Assembly (NCBI GenBank): GCA_025355325.1
Contig: JANXZX010000087.1
Location: forward strand, 1 to 33,049
Direction of reading: 5' to 3'
Origin: Geobacteraceae bacterium
GTDB taxonomy: Bacteria; Desulfobacterota; Desulfuromonadia; Geobacterales; Pseudopelobacteraceae
DNA length: 33,049 nucleotides
The notes beneath the pieces are model-generated. The model did not search any database, was not told the origin of the DNA, and saw only the letters and a list, made by a program, of their open reading frames with translations. Positions 24,964 to 33,049 of this stretch are shown in pieces. Numbering within the stretch: position 1 is the first letter of the stretch; the number at the start of each line of letters is the position of its first letter. A program made the translations under genes and the position numbers.

Positions 24964-26136
24964 TTATCTGTCAATTTCACCGAGGACGATATCCAAGGTT
25001 CCGATTACAGCCACCAAGTCGGCAATCATTGTACCTACGCTCATCTTTTCAATGGCTTGAAGATTCACGAATGATGGCGGGCGAATTCTCATCCGCTCCG
25101 GCTTGTTGCCACCGTCACTGACGATATAAAAGCCAAGTTCGCCTTTTGGCGCTTCAACTCCTTGGTAAACTTCACCTTCCGGCGCAGGGAACCCTTCAGA
25201 TGCAATCTTGAAGTGATGAATCAGTCCTTCGATGCTATTGTACACGTTTTCTTTCGGTGGATAGCAGACCTGCGGACAATCAGCCAGCACTGGACCGGGC
25301 TTGAGCCTATCCAGAGCCTGCCGCACAATCTTACAGGCTTCGCGCATCTCAATCAGACGCACTTTGTATCTATCAAACGTATCGCAGTTCTCTCCCACCG
25401 GCACCTTGAACTGGTATTTGTCGTAACCGCTGTACGGATTGTCGCGACGAAGATCCCAATCAACACCCGAGCCACGAAGCGCCGGACCGGTAATACCGAA
25501 GTCGATGGCATCTTCAGCAGAAATTACACCGTTGCCGATAGTACGCTTGAGCCAGATCGGGTTTGTCGTCAAAAGGCCCTCATACTGATCCAGATAACCA
25601 GGCATCACATTGATAAAATCGCTGACTTTTTTGACAAATTCATCAGGGACATCCTGCGACAAGCCACCGACACGGAAAAAGTTCGACGTCATACGGGCAC
25701 CGGAGATAAGCTCGTAAATCTCCATGACTGTCTCACGCTCGCGAAACGCATAAATAAATACCGTCATGGCACCGATATCGAGAGCATGGCACGCTATCCA
25801 GACCAAATGCGATTCCAGACGAGTCAACTCAGCCATAATAATCCGGATAGTCTCGGCCCTGTCAGGCACTTCAACACCCATCAACTTCTCAACCGCCAGA
25901 ATATATCCCAGGTTGTTGCTCATCGGTGCCAGATAATCAAGGCGGTCGGTAAGCGGGAGAATCTGGTGGTACGTACGATGCTCTGACAGTTTTTCAACGC
26001 CACGATGCAGGTAGCCGATATGAGGAGTGACCTTGACAATCACCTCACCGTCAAGCTCGAGTACAAGCCGCAGAACCCCGTGGGTACTGGGATGCTGTGG
26101 GCCCATATTTAGTGTCATTGTTTCAGTAGTAGCCAT
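24964..26136 (-). CDS. nuoD: NADH-quinone oxidoreductase subunit D
   Basis: The 49-kDa-type subunit that forms the quinone site with NuoB, 390 aa. It is related to the large subunit of NiFe hydrogenases but lacks the metal cysteines. Family blocks are NMGPQHPSTHGVLRLVLEL, PHIGYLHRGVEKL, DYLAPMSNNLGY, ESHLVWIACHALDIGA and RGSGVDWDLRRDNPY. The HPSTHG histidines and the downstream Asp contact quinone in known structures. AAGAGG precedes the ATG. It is a separate gene and not a NuoCD fusion, with a 45-bp gap from nuoC. Confidence 0.97.
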   Translation of the reverse strand: MATTETMTLNMGPQHPSTHGVLRLVLELDGEVIVKVTPHIGYLHRGVEKLSEHRTYHQILPLTDRLDYLAPMSNNLGYILAVEKLMGVEVPDRAETIRIIMAELTRLESHLVWIACHALDIGAMTVFIYAFRERETVMEIYELISGARMTSNFFRVGGLSQDVPDEFVKKVSDFINVMPGYLDQYEGLLTTNPIWLKRTIGNGVISAEDAIDFGITGPALRGSGVDWDLRRDNPYSGYDKYQFKVPVGENCDTFDRYKVRLIEMREACKIVRQALDRLKPGPVLADCPQVCYPPKENVYNSIEGLIHHFKIASEGFPAPEGEVYQGVEAPKGELGFYIVSDGGNKPERMRIRPPSFVNLQAIEKMSVGTMIADLVAVIGTLDIVLGEIDR

Positions 26137-26181
26137 GTAGTGCCTCTTATAGTATCGGATTACAGAACGATGTAGTAAAAA

Positions 26182-26670
26182 CTATGACAAACGCCCTTTA
26201 TACGGCTCACGATCAGGTCCCTGCAATGGATAATCTTTACGCAGAGGATGTCCGACCCAGTCATCTGTCATGAGTATGCGGCGCAGATCCGGATGTCCTT
26301 CAAACGTGACACCAAAAAGATCGTATACTTCTCGCTCAAGCCAGTTGGCTGTGCGCCAGACCTGGGTAGCGGTCGGTATACTACAGTTCTCTTCGGAAAC
26401 AGGAGTCTTGATTCGCAAGCGATCCTTATTGGGAATTGAGTAGAGCAGATAAACCATCATGAAACGCTCTTCTTTTTTTCCCAAATAATCCACTGCGGTA
26501 AGATCTGTCAGGAGATTGTACTGAAGCGACTGCTTAAGGAAAGAAAGGATTTCAATAATCGCAGTTTTTGCCACGGTTACTGTTACCTCCCCTCTGAACT
26601 CGACTACATCGATGATTGAAGCGGCGAACTTTTCCCTTAGCTTCTGCACTGCACGATTATTTTCTGCCAT
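26182..26670 (-). CDS. nuoC: NADH-quinone oxidoreductase subunit C
   Basis: The 30-kDa-type subunit, 162 aa, packing against NuoD in the peripheral arm with no cofactor. The conserved end reads ANWLEREVYDLFGVTFEGHP...RILMTDDWVGHPLRKDYPL. ATG 26670 is chosen; the open frame extends three codons to a TTG at 26679, but AAGGG sits at a better distance from the ATG. It is 53 bp after nuoB. Confidence 0.96.
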   Translation of the reverse strand: MAENNRAVQKLREKFAASIIDVVEFRGEVTVTVAKTAIIEILSFLKQSLQYNLLTDLTAVDYLGKKEERFMMVYLLYSIPNKDRLRIKTPVSEENCSIPTATQVWRTANWLEREVYDLFGVTFEGHPDLRRILMTDDWVGHPLRKDYPLQGPDREPYKGRLS

Positions 26671-26723
26671 GGCATCCAACCCTTTTGTGGGATTTGTGTA
26701 ATAGATTCTATTAAAATTATGAT

Positions 26724-27239
26724 CTAGGCTGCTTCCGGTATATAACGCTCACCCAGGCCAATAGATGCGCCGAACGAGTTACGCTCTGACATTATTTTGT
26801 CCTGTAGCTTCATGAGACCAAACAACAACGCTTCGGGGCGCGGAGGACAGCCAGGAATGTAGACATCTACCGGCAATGCCTCATCAATACCCTGAACAAC
26901 ACTGTAGGTATCAAATACTCCTCCGGAACACGCACATGCACCCATTGCAATCACCCATTTCGGCTCAGGCATCTGCTCATAAACTGTCATGATTACCGGC
27001 AGCATTTTTTTGGTAACCGTTCCGGCGATAATAATACAGTCAGACTGACGTGGAGATGCACGAAAGATGATTCCGAAACGGTCCAAGTCATTATGTGAAG
27101 CACCAGTGGCCATCATTTCGATTGCGCAGCAGGCAAGACCGAAGGTCATCGGCCAGATGGATGACTTCCGGGACCAGTTAACCAATAGATCCAGTGACGT
27201 GGTGATAACGTTATCGCCAAGCGGATTGTCTACTCCCAT
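26724..27239 (-). CDS. nuoB: NADH-quinone oxidoreductase subunit B
   Basis: The PSST-type subunit carrying the terminal cluster N2, next to the quinone site; 171 aa. Ligands are the tandem cysteines C37 and C38 ([10 protein letters not shown]), C102 (MGACACSGG) and C131 (IPGCPPRPE). The start is the ATG at 27239, which overlaps the nuoA stop by 10 bp and has AAGGAG 7 bp upstream. A longer reading to 27260 gives seven non-family residues. The overlap suggests translational coupling. Confidence 0.96.
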   Translation of the reverse strand: MGVDNPLGDNVITTSLDLLVNWSRKSSIWPMTFGLACCAIEMMATGASHNDLDRFGIIFRASPRQSDCIIIAGTVTKKMLPVIMTVYEQMPEPKWVIAMGACACSGGVFDTYSVVQGIDEALPVDVYIPGCPPRPEALLFGLMKLQDKIMSERNSFGASIGLGERYIPEAA

Positions 27240-27586
27240 TCCAGCGCTCCTTTTTTCCACACATAAATATAACCGACAAAAAGTATGACAATAAAAAGGC
27301 CCATCTCAACCAGACCGAAAACGCCCAGTTTTTTGTAAAGGATGGCCCATGGGTACAAGAACACTGCCTCAATGTCGAACAGGATAAACATCATGGCAAT
27401 CAGGTAAAATTTGATGGAGTAACGCTCACGGGCGGTACCAACCGGCTCACAACCGCTCTCGTATGGCTGAAGCTTCAACTTGGACGGTTTTTTCTGGCCA
27501 ATCAAAGAGGAAAAAACCAGTGAGCAGAGCCCGAATATGAGCGCCACTATGACCAGAAGTAGTATTGGCAGATATGCACCAAGCAT
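27230..27586 (-). CDS. nuoA: NADH-quinone oxidoreductase subunit A
   Basis: A 118-aa, three-helix membrane subunit and the first gene of the complex I operon. Conserved features are [20 protein letters not shown] and [24 protein letters not shown], with acidic residues at the quinone-chamber exit. GAGGAGGA lies 6 bp upstream of the ATG. Its transcript should start about 42 bp upstream, directly next to a palindromic operator candidate. Confidence 0.97.
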   Translation of the reverse strand: MLGAYLPILLLVIVALIFGLCSLVFSSLIGQKKPSKLKLQPYESGCEPVGTARERYSIKFYLIAMMFILFDIEAVFLYPWAILYKKLGVFGLVEMGLFIVILFVGYIYVWKKGALEWE

Positions 27587-27610
27587 TATGAATCCTCCTC
27601 ACTGCGTACG

Positions 27611-27623
27611 GTATACTGTATAC
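27611..27623. promoter_or_regulatory. Palindromic operator candidate at the nuo start site
   Basis: GTATAC-T-GTATAC is a perfect 13-bp palindrome from about +5 to +17 of the predicted nuo transcript, where a bound repressor would block promoter clearance. GTATAC-containing sites are common among GntR-family regulators. In Geobacter sulfurreducens nuo genes are reported to be repressed by HgtR, but I do not recall its site well enough to match it. Confidence 0.45.
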
Positions 27624-27634
27624 AAACGTTGCTT

Positions 27635-27663
27635 GTAATAGGTTATTTGAATTTCTTTGTCAA
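27635..27663 (-). promoter_or_regulatory. Sigma-70-type promoter of the nuo operon
   Basis: The minus strand has a perfect TTGACA (27663-27658), a 17-bp spacer and TATTAC (27640-27635), with a predicted start near 27628. The leader to the nuoA ATG is about 42 bp. Confidence 0.7.
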
Positions 27664-27740
27664 CAGTTTTTTTACTCATGCTTAATTACCTGACAGACGA
27701 GCTTATACACCTAAATTACAATAATATTACTGCTTTAAGA

Positions 27741-27770
27741 TTGACAATTTCAGAGAATCCGTGGTACAGA
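27741..27770 (+). promoter_or_regulatory. hemL: Promoter candidate for hemL
   Basis: A perfect TTGACA (27741-27746) is followed after 18 bp by TACAGA (27765-27770), a weak -10. It lies 50 bp upstream of the hemL ATG in the region shared with the divergent nuo promoter. Confidence 0.4.
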
Positions 27771-27819
27771 TTCTACGCTATCATCATCTAACTATCTATT
27801 TTGGCACGAGGTATCTACC

Positions 27820-29106
27820 ATGAATCACGAGCGTTCCAGCTACCTATTTCAGCAGGCAAAAGCAGTTATCCCCGGCGGTGTAAACAGCCCCGTGCGCGCT
27901 TTCAAATCCGTTGGCGCCGATCCTGTTTTTATCAACAAAGCGTCCGGTTGCACAATTTTTGATGAAGATGGAAACTCATACATTGATTATGTCGGTTCAT
28001 GGGGACCGATGATTGTCGGCCACTGCCACCCGGATATCATTAAGGCAGTTCATGACACAATGTCCTGCGGTGCCAGCTTTGGTGCGCCTACAGAGCGCGA
28101 GACAATTCTTGCCAATATGGTAATTGATGCGGTTCCCTCTATTGAAATGGTTCGCATGGTCAGCTCCGGCACCGAAGCGACTATGAGTGCCATCCGCCTT
28201 GCTCGCGGTTTTACCAGTCGCGATAAAATATTGAAATTTTCCGGATGCTATCACGGCCATGCTGACTCCTTGCTGGTCAAGGCCGGCTCCGGCGCCGCCA
28301 CCTTTGGAGTACCTGATTCTCCCGGCGTTCCGGCTGATGTTGCCAAACTTACGTTAACAGCCGAATACAATTCGCTTGATTCGGTAAAAAAACTGGTCGC
28401 CGAAAACAAGGACTCAATTGCCTGTATTATTGTCGAGCCGGTTGCCGGTAACATGGGAACTGTCCCTCCTCGTGAAGGGTTTTTGGAAGGACTTCGGGAA
28501 CTTTGCACAAATGAAGGTATTGTACTAATTTTCGACGAAGTCATGTCCGGATTTCGCGTCGCCTTTGGCGGTGCCCAGGAGCTTTTTGGTATTACTCCTG
28601 ACTTGACAACATTAGGGAAAATCATTGGAGGAGGTCTGCCGGTCGGTGCATTTGGCGGAAAACGAGAGATTATGGAAAAACTTTCTCCATCCGGCGGCAT
28701 CTATCAGGCTGGGACCTTGTCGGGAAATCCTCTCGCCATGTCAGCAGGTATCGCAACGCTGAAAATTCTAAAACAGCCCGGTTTTTACAAAACACTGGAA
28801 GAGAAAAGCCAGATGATCGCCAACGGAATTGCCAAAGCAGCCAGTGATGCCGGCTATCCGATATACTCAACCCGCGTTGGCAGCATGTTTTGCGCATTTT
28901 TCAGCAAGAGCGCGGTTTACGATTGGCCAACTGCATCGCAGTGTGACACCAAAGCCTTTGCAAAATACTTCCTCGCCATGCTGAATGAAGGAATCTATCT
29001 GGCTCCTTCGCAATTTGAGACGGCCTTTGTTTCCGCTGCCCACGGTGAGGCCGAGATTGAGAAAACCATTGCAGCAGCTGCTAAATGTTTCAAGTTAATC
29101 GCGTAG
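27820..29106 (+). CDS. hemL: Glutamate-1-semialdehyde 2,1-aminomutase
   Basis: The PLP enzyme of the C5 heme pathway that converts glutamate-1-semialdehyde to 5-aminolevulinate. It has 428 aa, the normal size. The N-terminal [15 protein letters not shown], the [16 protein letters not shown] cofactor-phosphate loop (115-130), the FDEVMSGFR aspartate segment (238-246) and the PLP lysine K267 in [15 protein letters not shown] are all present. GAGGT precedes the ATG by 8 bp. It is divergent from nuoA. The ATP synthase genes follow after 83 bp on the same strand. The demand for cytochrome heme in Geobacter relatives fits this context (inference). Confidence 0.97.
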   Translation: MNHERSSYLFQQAKAVIPGGVNSPVRAFKSVGADPVFINKASGCTIFDEDGNSYIDYVGSWGPMIVGHCHPDIIKAVHDTMSCGASFGAPTERETILANMVIDAVPSIEMVRMVSSGTEATMSAIRLARGFTSRDKILKFSGCYHGHADSLLVKAGSGAATFGVPDSPGVPADVAKLTLTAEYNSLDSVKKLVAENKDSIACIIVEPVAGNMGTVPPREGFLEGLRELCTNEGIVLIFDEVMSGFRVAFGGAQELFGITPDLTTLGKIIGGGLPVGAFGGKREIMEKLSPSGGIYQAGTLSGNPLAMSAGIATLKILKQPGFYKTLEEKSQMIANGIAKAASDAGYPIYSTRVGSMFCAFFSKSAVYDWPTASQCDTKAFAKYFLAMLNEGIYLAPSQFETAFVSAAHGEAEIEKTIAAAAKCFKLIA

Positions 29107-29189
29107 CATGCTTTCATTTATGTTTGACACATCATCTCCTTCTGTGGTAAGCAGTACCGGTTTTGTGCCTCTCTTGCTCCTGACTTTTT

Positions 29190-29426
29190 ATGGGCAGTAA
29201 TAATCGACAGCTGTTTCAGAGCCTGGCAATGGTATCCAGTATGGGTATTTCCGTTGTTCTGGCAATTGCTATCGGAGTCTGGTTTGGGCTGACGCTTGAT
29301 CGTTGGCTTGGCACAAAGCCCTGGTTCTTTTATATTTTTCTGTTCATCGGAATTGCCGCCGGTTTCAAGAATGTGTATGTAATCGCCGGCAGGGAGATCC
29401 GTAAAAGTGATGATAACGATCAATGA
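29190..29426 (+). CDS. AtpZ/AtpI family F0F1-ATPase accessory protein
   Basis: A 78-aa protein with two transmembrane helices joined by a short basic/acidic loop (GLTLDRWLGTKPW), the pattern of the small AtpZ family (DUF/PF09527 type) linked to c-ring assembly or to a Mg/Ca channel with AtpI. No Shine-Dalgarno is visible before the ATG; a TGA at 29181-29183 excludes upstream extension in this frame. Its end overlaps the next gene by 20 bp. Confidence 0.85.
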   Translation: MGSNNRQLFQSLAMVSSMGISVVLAIAIGVWFGLTLDRWLGTKPWFFYIFLFIGIAAGFKNVYVIAGREIRKSDDNDQ

Positions 29427-29790
29427 GGACAACCTCTTTGCTGTCATCATCAAGGGAAGCCTGGGCTTACTGGCAATTATGGCTCTTGCCGGATGGCTTC
29501 TTTTCTCTATAAAAGTCTGTCTCGGGGTTTTGGCAGGCGGGTCTATCGCGATTGCCAATTTTTTCTGGATACGAAATGTACTCCAGCGCATTCTCAGCCA
29601 GCTGCCGGCACGAGCAACTGCGTATGCCCAGCTGCGATACATTGCCCGCTTGAGTCTGACAGGATTGGTTTTGTACTTCGTCATAACATCCGGGAAGTTT
29701 TCAATCGCGGGACTTTTTGTTGGACTTTCAATTATTGTAATTAACATAGTCGCACTTTCATTATACAGCGCCCTACGCGCAGGAGGTTAG
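29407..29790 (+). CDS. atpI: ATP synthase I-like membrane protein
   Basis: A 127-aa protein with four predicted helices, of the ATP synthase I family that helps assemble the c ring. The [12 protein letters not shown] segment and the basic loop [21 protein letters not shown] fit the family. The start is a GTG at 29407, 10 bp after GGAG, inside the preceding gene; an ATG one codon later is possible. It ends 4 bp before atpB. Confidence 0.8.
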   Translation: MMITINEDNLFAVIIKGSLGLLAIMALAGWLLFSIKVCLGVLAGGSIAIANFFWIRNVLQRILSQLPARATAYAQLRYIARLSLTGLVLYFVITSGKFSIAGLFVGLSIIVINIVALSLYSALRAGG

Positions 29791-29794
29791 CTCC

Positions 29795-30484
29795 ATGGTT
29801 CATCCGTTGCTTTTTCTTGAATTTTTCCGCAAGCTGCTTGCCCCGCTTCATATATCCGGGGCAAGTGCCGATGCGATCAGCTATACGTGGTTGATAATTG
29901 TGCTGCTGCTTGTTCTTTCGTTGCTGGCTACGTCTGCTCTCAAGTCGATTCCCAGCGGAATGCAGAACTTCATGGAAACAGTTATCGGCGGCATTGAGGG
30001 TATGATTGTTGACACGATGGGAGAGCAAGGACGCCCGTTCTTCCCGCTTATTGCGACACTGGCCATTTTCGTACTTGTGTCGAACCTGATCGGCCTGATA
30101 CCCGGTTTTTTCCCGCCGACGGCAAATATCAACACAACTGCAGCCTGTGCAGTAATTGTTTTTGTTTCTACCCATGTGGTAGGGATCAAACATCACGGCC
30201 TGGGTTATATAAAGCACTTTCTCGGACCAATCGCCTGGCTGGCTCCGGTAATGTTTTTCATCGAAGTCATCGGTCACATGAGCCGTCCGGTTTCACTCAC
30301 ACTGCGTCTGTTCGGAAACATGAACGGCCACGAACTCGTGCTGATGATCTTTTTCGGACTGGCCCCTTTCCTGGTACCGCTGCCGATGATGCTCATGGGG
30401 GTTCTGGTGTCATTCATCCAGGCCTTCGTGTTCATGCTCCTGGCCATGATCTACATTCAGGGTTCGCTGGAGCACGCACACTAA
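29795..30484 (+). CDS. atpB: ATP synthase F0 subunit a
   Basis: The stator channel subunit, 229 aa. The essential arginine is R171 in [16 protein letters not shown]; other hallmarks are [20 protein letters not shown] and the C-terminal [24 protein letters not shown] stands 8 bp upstream. Genes for b, delta, alpha, gamma, beta and epsilon are not in the window, so F0 and F1 are encoded apart, as in Geobacter. Confidence 0.97.
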   Translation: MVHPLLFLEFFRKLLAPLHISGASADAISYTWLIIVLLLVLSLLATSALKSIPSGMQNFMETVIGGIEGMIVDTMGEQGRPFFPLIATLAIFVLVSNLIGLIPGFFPPTANINTTAACAVIVFVSTHVVGIKHHGLGYIKHFLGPIAWLAPVMFFIEVIGHMSRPVSLTLRLFGNMNGHELVLMIFFGLAPFLVPLPMMLMGVLVSFIQAFVFMLLAMIYIQGSLEHAH

Positions 30485-30600
30485 TCAGTGCGGCGGCAGA
30501 CAGGATTTGAGTCCTTGTTGGAAAGCTGAAAACACAAATTATCGCAACTAATAAATTCCTATACTATTTAGGATAATTACATCACGAGAGGAGAAGTAAA

Positions 30601-30876
30601 ATGAGTTTTTTCACGATGTGCGTTCTTGCAGCAGGTATTGGTATGGCATTGGGTACACTGGGTACCGGTATTGGTCAGGGTATGGCAGTTGCACGCGCCG
30701 TTGAAGGCGTTTCCCGTAATCCAGGCGCTTCCGGCAAAATCCTGACCACCATGATGATCGGTCTGGCCATGATCGAGTCACTGGCAATTTATGCACTGGT
30801 AGTCTGCCTGATCATCCTGTTCGCCAACCCTTACAAAGATATCGCACTCAAACTGGCTGAAACTGTAGCCAAGTAA
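30601..30876 (+). CDS. atpE: ATP synthase F0 subunit c
   Basis: The c-ring subunit, 91 aa, two transmembrane helices joined by a polar loop SRNPGASGK. The ion-binding glutamate is E59 in GLAMIESLAIYALV, with Q26 in the first helix (GTGIGQGMAV), S60 and Y64. GAGAGGAG lies upstream of the ATG. The 116-bp gap after atpB contains a TATACT at 30560-30565 but no clear -35, so separate expression of this high-copy subunit is possible but not shown. It is followed by an intrinsic terminator. Confidence 0.97.
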   Translation: MSFFTMCVLAAGIGMALGTLGTGIGQGMAVARAVEGVSRNPGASGKILTTMMIGLAMIESLAIYALVVCLIILFANPYKDIALKLAETVAK

Positions 30877-30899
30877 TTCCGCTTTCAGTTTAGCAAAAC

Positions 30900-30940
30900 A
30901 AGAAAGGGCATCCGCATGTGGGATGCCCTTTCTTATTTTA
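30900..30940. terminator. Bidirectional intrinsic terminator after atpE
   Basis: AAGAAAGGGCATCC (30900-30913), a 7-nt loop and the perfect complement GGATGCCCTTTCTT (30921-30934), then ATTTT. It ends the hemL-atp side and, from the other strand, the lipoprotein operon. Confidence 0.9.
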
Positions 30941-30967
30941 GCTATCGACGTTTATAACGAACGAAAT

Positions 30968-31738
30968 CTATTCGTCGTCTTTCAATTTCCCTTCAACAGC
31001 CGGTGATTCTGAACTTTCTACGACATCTCCCGATGCCGGCATGATCAATGCTCTGGCCGAATAACGGTATGTAACACCCCTTTCAAGTACACTGTCAACA
31101 TACTCACCACTTTTCAACGGCTCTCTGTTAAGAGGCTGGAAAGATTGGCGAGCCGCCATGTACGAACGATAAAGGTTGTATCCGATAAGCTTTCCGGCAC
31201 GTAAGGACTGGAGGGTGAATTGCAGTTTGATTTCAGTTGGAAATGTTTCGACTTTTATTTCGGGTGCCGGAAGAGGTGTCGCCATGCGGACTGAGACAAT
31301 CGCTGACGAAGCACCATCAACACCATCAGCGGTAAACGGAACGATACGGTATGAATAGGTGTTTTCCGCACTCACATCACTGTCGAGAACTATCAGGCGA
31401 TTTCCGAAACGCTGGGCAGTCACCGGCAAACTGGCCAGATATACCGTCCGTAACGGCGTGTAGTCCGCCGTACAGGCCCGACAGACATTTTTCTGATCTG
31501 AGCTGTCTGTTTTTCTGCTAATCCTTACACCGGTCAAATCCTTAGCCGGGTGCCCGGCCCGATCTTTATCAGGAAGAGCACATTGTATTTTCACTACAGA
31601 ACCGCTCTGCTGTCCGGTTACGGCTGCCGGTGCTGCCAGCACCATCATGTCGGGATAGATCAACGGGCCTTTTCTGCCACAGGCAGTAACCATCAATGAC
31701 ACTCCCGCCACTAATGCTGATCGCCCAAACAGATTCAT
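30968..31738 (-). CDS. Lipoprotein with LptM-like N-terminus and fibronectin-III-like body
   Basis: A 256-aa predicted lipoprotein: a positively charged start, a hydrophobic stretch and lipobox VTAC with lipid-accepting C20. After it comes GRKGPLIYPD, the short consensus of the LptM/YifL group (CGxKGPLxxP), here fused to about 225 residues of beta-rich sequence that resembles two fibronectin-III-like domains (NTYSYRIVPFTADGVDG, RGVTYRYSARAL). C87 and C90 form a CxxC. It overlaps the gspB stop by ATGA, so it is translationally coupled to the type II secretion genes. GGAGGAG precedes the ATG. A secretion-system or envelope role is inferred. Confidence 0.75.
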   Translation of the reverse strand: MNLFGRSALVAGVSLMVTACGRKGPLIYPDMMVLAAPAAVTGQQSGSVVKIQCALPDKDRAGHPAKDLTGVRISRKTDSSDQKNVCRACTADYTPLRTVYLASLPVTAQRFGNRLIVLDSDVSAENTYSYRIVPFTADGVDGASSAIVSVRMATPLPAPEIKVETFPTEIKLQFTLQSLRAGKLIGYNLYRSYMAARQSFQPLNREPLKSGEYVDSVLERGVTYRYSARALIMPASGDVVESSESPAVEGKLKDDE

Positions 31739-32415
31739 CGGACTCCTCCAGCTGGTAATACGGTATCAAGCGTAATCTCAAACTGACCGGCAGCGGACAT
31801 GAATCGGACCTTGGCAGCCTGGATTTCCATAATGGTCGCTCCTGAAACAACAGAACCTTCTTTGAGCAAGAAACCGTTCACAACGGCCCTGCGGGCGGCG
31901 CGTTCATCCTGCCAGGCGATACCGGCCAGCTTGATGTCAGCTGGTGCAGGTATGAGCTGAGTGGGCTGCTTCACCTCTGGTGCCTGTTGTACAGGTCGGC
32001 TTTCAGTACGGATTTCTTTTCGACCGGATAATGCACCGTTTGCATCTGCATCTTTCTTTTTAGAAGTGGGCAGAACCGCAGGCGCCACGAAAATTGACTG
32101 TGGAGGAGATGGCGGAGGAACAGATGGAGCGACACTCTCGGAAGGCCTTGAAATTGAAGGCGCAGATACCAACGGCAACGGCCTGGTTACAGCGGTGACC
32201 TTTTTACTCCCCCCTTTAAGGACTAACCAGGTACCGGCACATGTCACCAGTGAAGCCACAATAACGAGCGTTGCTACTTTTCGGCGTGATGTTCTGCTGT
32301 CAGGCTGCTTTCTTTCCTGAAACAGATCCCCGGAAATATTTACTCTTCCAGGTGGCCGTATTTTTTTGTTTTTTTCATGTTCGATTTTTTTTAAGGCATC
32401 AAGAATATAACTCAT
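31735..32415 (-). CDS. gspB: Type II secretion system assembly factor GspB
   Basis: A 226-aa inner-membrane protein. The N-terminus MSYILDALKKIEHEK is the GspB signature. A basic cytoplasmic segment, one transmembrane helix (about 47-66), a Pro/Ser-rich periplasmic linker and the C-terminal T2SSB domain (KLAGIAWQDERAARRAVVNG ... VVSGATIMEIQAAKVRF) follow. With GspA it helps insert the GspD secretin through peptidoglycan. It starts 9 bp after gspA. The only upstream purine run (GGAAAG) lies rather far from the ATG. Confidence 0.92.
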   Translation of the reverse strand: MSYILDALKKIEHEKNKKIRPPGRVNISGDLFQERKQPDSRTSRRKVATLVIVASLVTCAGTWLVLKGGSKKVTAVTRPLPLVSAPSISRPSESVAPSVPPPSPPQSIFVAPAVLPTSKKKDADANGALSGRKEIRTESRPVQQAPEVKQPTQLIPAPADIKLAGIAWQDERAARRAVVNGFLLKEGSVVSGATIMEIQAAKVRFMSAAGQFEITLDTVLPAGGVR

Positions 32416-32424
32416 ATGTTCAGG

Positions 32425-33049
32425 TCACTTTCCGGCAGACAGCCAACGTGAAATTCGAAACCAGAGACCTTCACGCTCATCAACAGGTTGCAGCTCTTCA
32501 ATGACCTCTGCGGCGATTGAGGAAGAGATAGTCTGTAGTTCACGAGTCCAGGCCATAACAAGCGCGTGCTCGCAGACAATATTTATCAAACGGGGGACAC
32601 CGTGTGAAAATCGGTAAATACGCTTTACTGCAGCGCGCGAAAAGAGGTCAGGTACTCTGTTGCCGGATATTTTAAGTCGGTGGCTAATATAATCAACCGT
32701 TTCGTCAAAATTCATCGGAGTAAGCCGACATCGCATCGTGATACGCTGATTGAGCTGACGCAGGTCATGTCGCCGGAGTATACCGTTCAATTCCGGCTGC
32801 CCGGCCAATATAATCTGAATCAGCTTGTCACGTTCCGTTTCAAGATTTGAAATCATGCGCACCTGTTCCAAAACGTCCTTTCCCAGGTTTTGCGCTTCGT
32901 CAATTACAAGCAGGACAGTCCGGCATGCGCTATTTTGATCAATCAGGAAGTCGTTGAGAAGATCAAGATACCCAACGTCGCCACTCTCACCCGCTTCAAT
33001 GCCGAACTCACGACAAATCCCGATCAGCAGCTGTTCCCCGGACATACAG
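32425..33049 (-). CDS. gspA: GspA/ExeA-type AAA+ ATPase, N-terminus cut by window edge
   Basis: About 207 residues of the C-terminal part of an ExeA/GspA ATPase. It has Walker B VLLVIDEAQNL, sensor region IQIILAGQPEL, RQLNQRITMRC and the ETVDYISHRLKISG lid. Walker A is missing and must lie beyond position 33049, so the ATG at 33045 is internal. No transmembrane helix or peptidoglycan-binding domain follows as in the long GspA form, since the protein stops at SAGK. It is followed by gspB. In the family the ATPase drives secretin assembly. Confidence 0.88.
   Translation of the reverse strand, partial: CMSGEQLLIGICREFGIEAGESGDVGYLDLLNDFLIDQNSACRTVLLVIDEAQNLGKDVLEQVRMISNLETERDKLIQIILAGQPELNGILRRHDLRQLNQRITMRCRLTPMNFDETVDYISHRLKISGNRVPDLFSRAAVKRIYRFSHGVPRLINIVCEHALVMAWTRELQTISSSIAAEVIEELQPVDEREGLWFRISRWLSAGK

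Noticed and set aside
1-33049. CRISPR arrays, phage genes, toxin-antitoxin pairs, defence islands
   Set aside because: No direct-repeat array, integrase, capsid or defence-family motif was found; the window is almost entirely core metabolism.

Overview
The window looks like chromosomal core DNA of a member of the Geobacterales/Desulfuromonadales (Geobacter relatives). The basis is gene order that I know from Geobacter: dnaX-ybaB-recR-pyruvate:ferredoxin oxidoreductase downstream of ffs and tRNA-Ser; a nuoA-N operon divergent from hemL; and an atpI-atpB-atpE F0 block without F1 genes. I cannot name the genus or species. Base composition is about 50% G+C and AT-richer between genes. I see no phage, IS transposase gene, CRISPR array or antibiotic-resistance gene.

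Layout. 1-6125, minus strand: tRNA-Ser(GGA), the small SRP RNA, dnaX, ybaB, recR and the start of a pyruvate:ferredoxin oxidoreductase that runs off the left edge. A 164-bp MITE-like element sits between dnaX and ybaB. An intrinsic-terminator-like structure followed by a consensus -10 box separates ybaB from recR. 6192-8433: a nucleoside phosphorylase/nucleosidase, a carotenoid-biosynthesis (CruF-type) membrane protein that overlaps it tail to tail, and a small HELAH membrane protein divergent from that. 8454-12336, minus strand: prmC, a rhomboid protease with a zinc ribbon, a PPC/DUF296 protein, a cysteine-rich radical SAM protein and a 58-residue cysteine-containing small protein. 12374-27663, minus strand: a complete 14-gene complex I operon ending in a strong hairpin terminator, with a clear sigma-70-type promoter and a 13-bp palindrome at its head. 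27820-30876, plus strand: hemL, two ATP synthase accessory proteins, and subunits a and c. 30968-33049, minus strand: type II secretion GspA (partial) and GspB, and an unusual lipoprotein.

How they work together. Most genes serve housekeeping energy metabolism. Pyruvate oxidoreductase reduces ferredoxin. Complex I, with a NuoF that carries a thioredoxin-like domain and an 8Fe ferredoxin tail, feeds the quinone pool. The F0 genes supply the rotor and the ion channel. The c subunit has a Gln/Glu-Ser/Tyr ion-binding set that is at least compatible with Na+.

The observations most worth a second look are: (1) the radical SAM protein with six extra cysteines and the 58-aa Cys protein encoded 63 bp downstream; (2) an A10 slippery run in dnaX, followed by an out-of-frame stop in the same arrangement as the E. 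coli tau/gamma signal but only 37 codons from the end of the gene; (3) the MITE-like insertion inside the dnaX-ybaB-recR unit; (4) the palindromic operator candidate next to the nuo start site.
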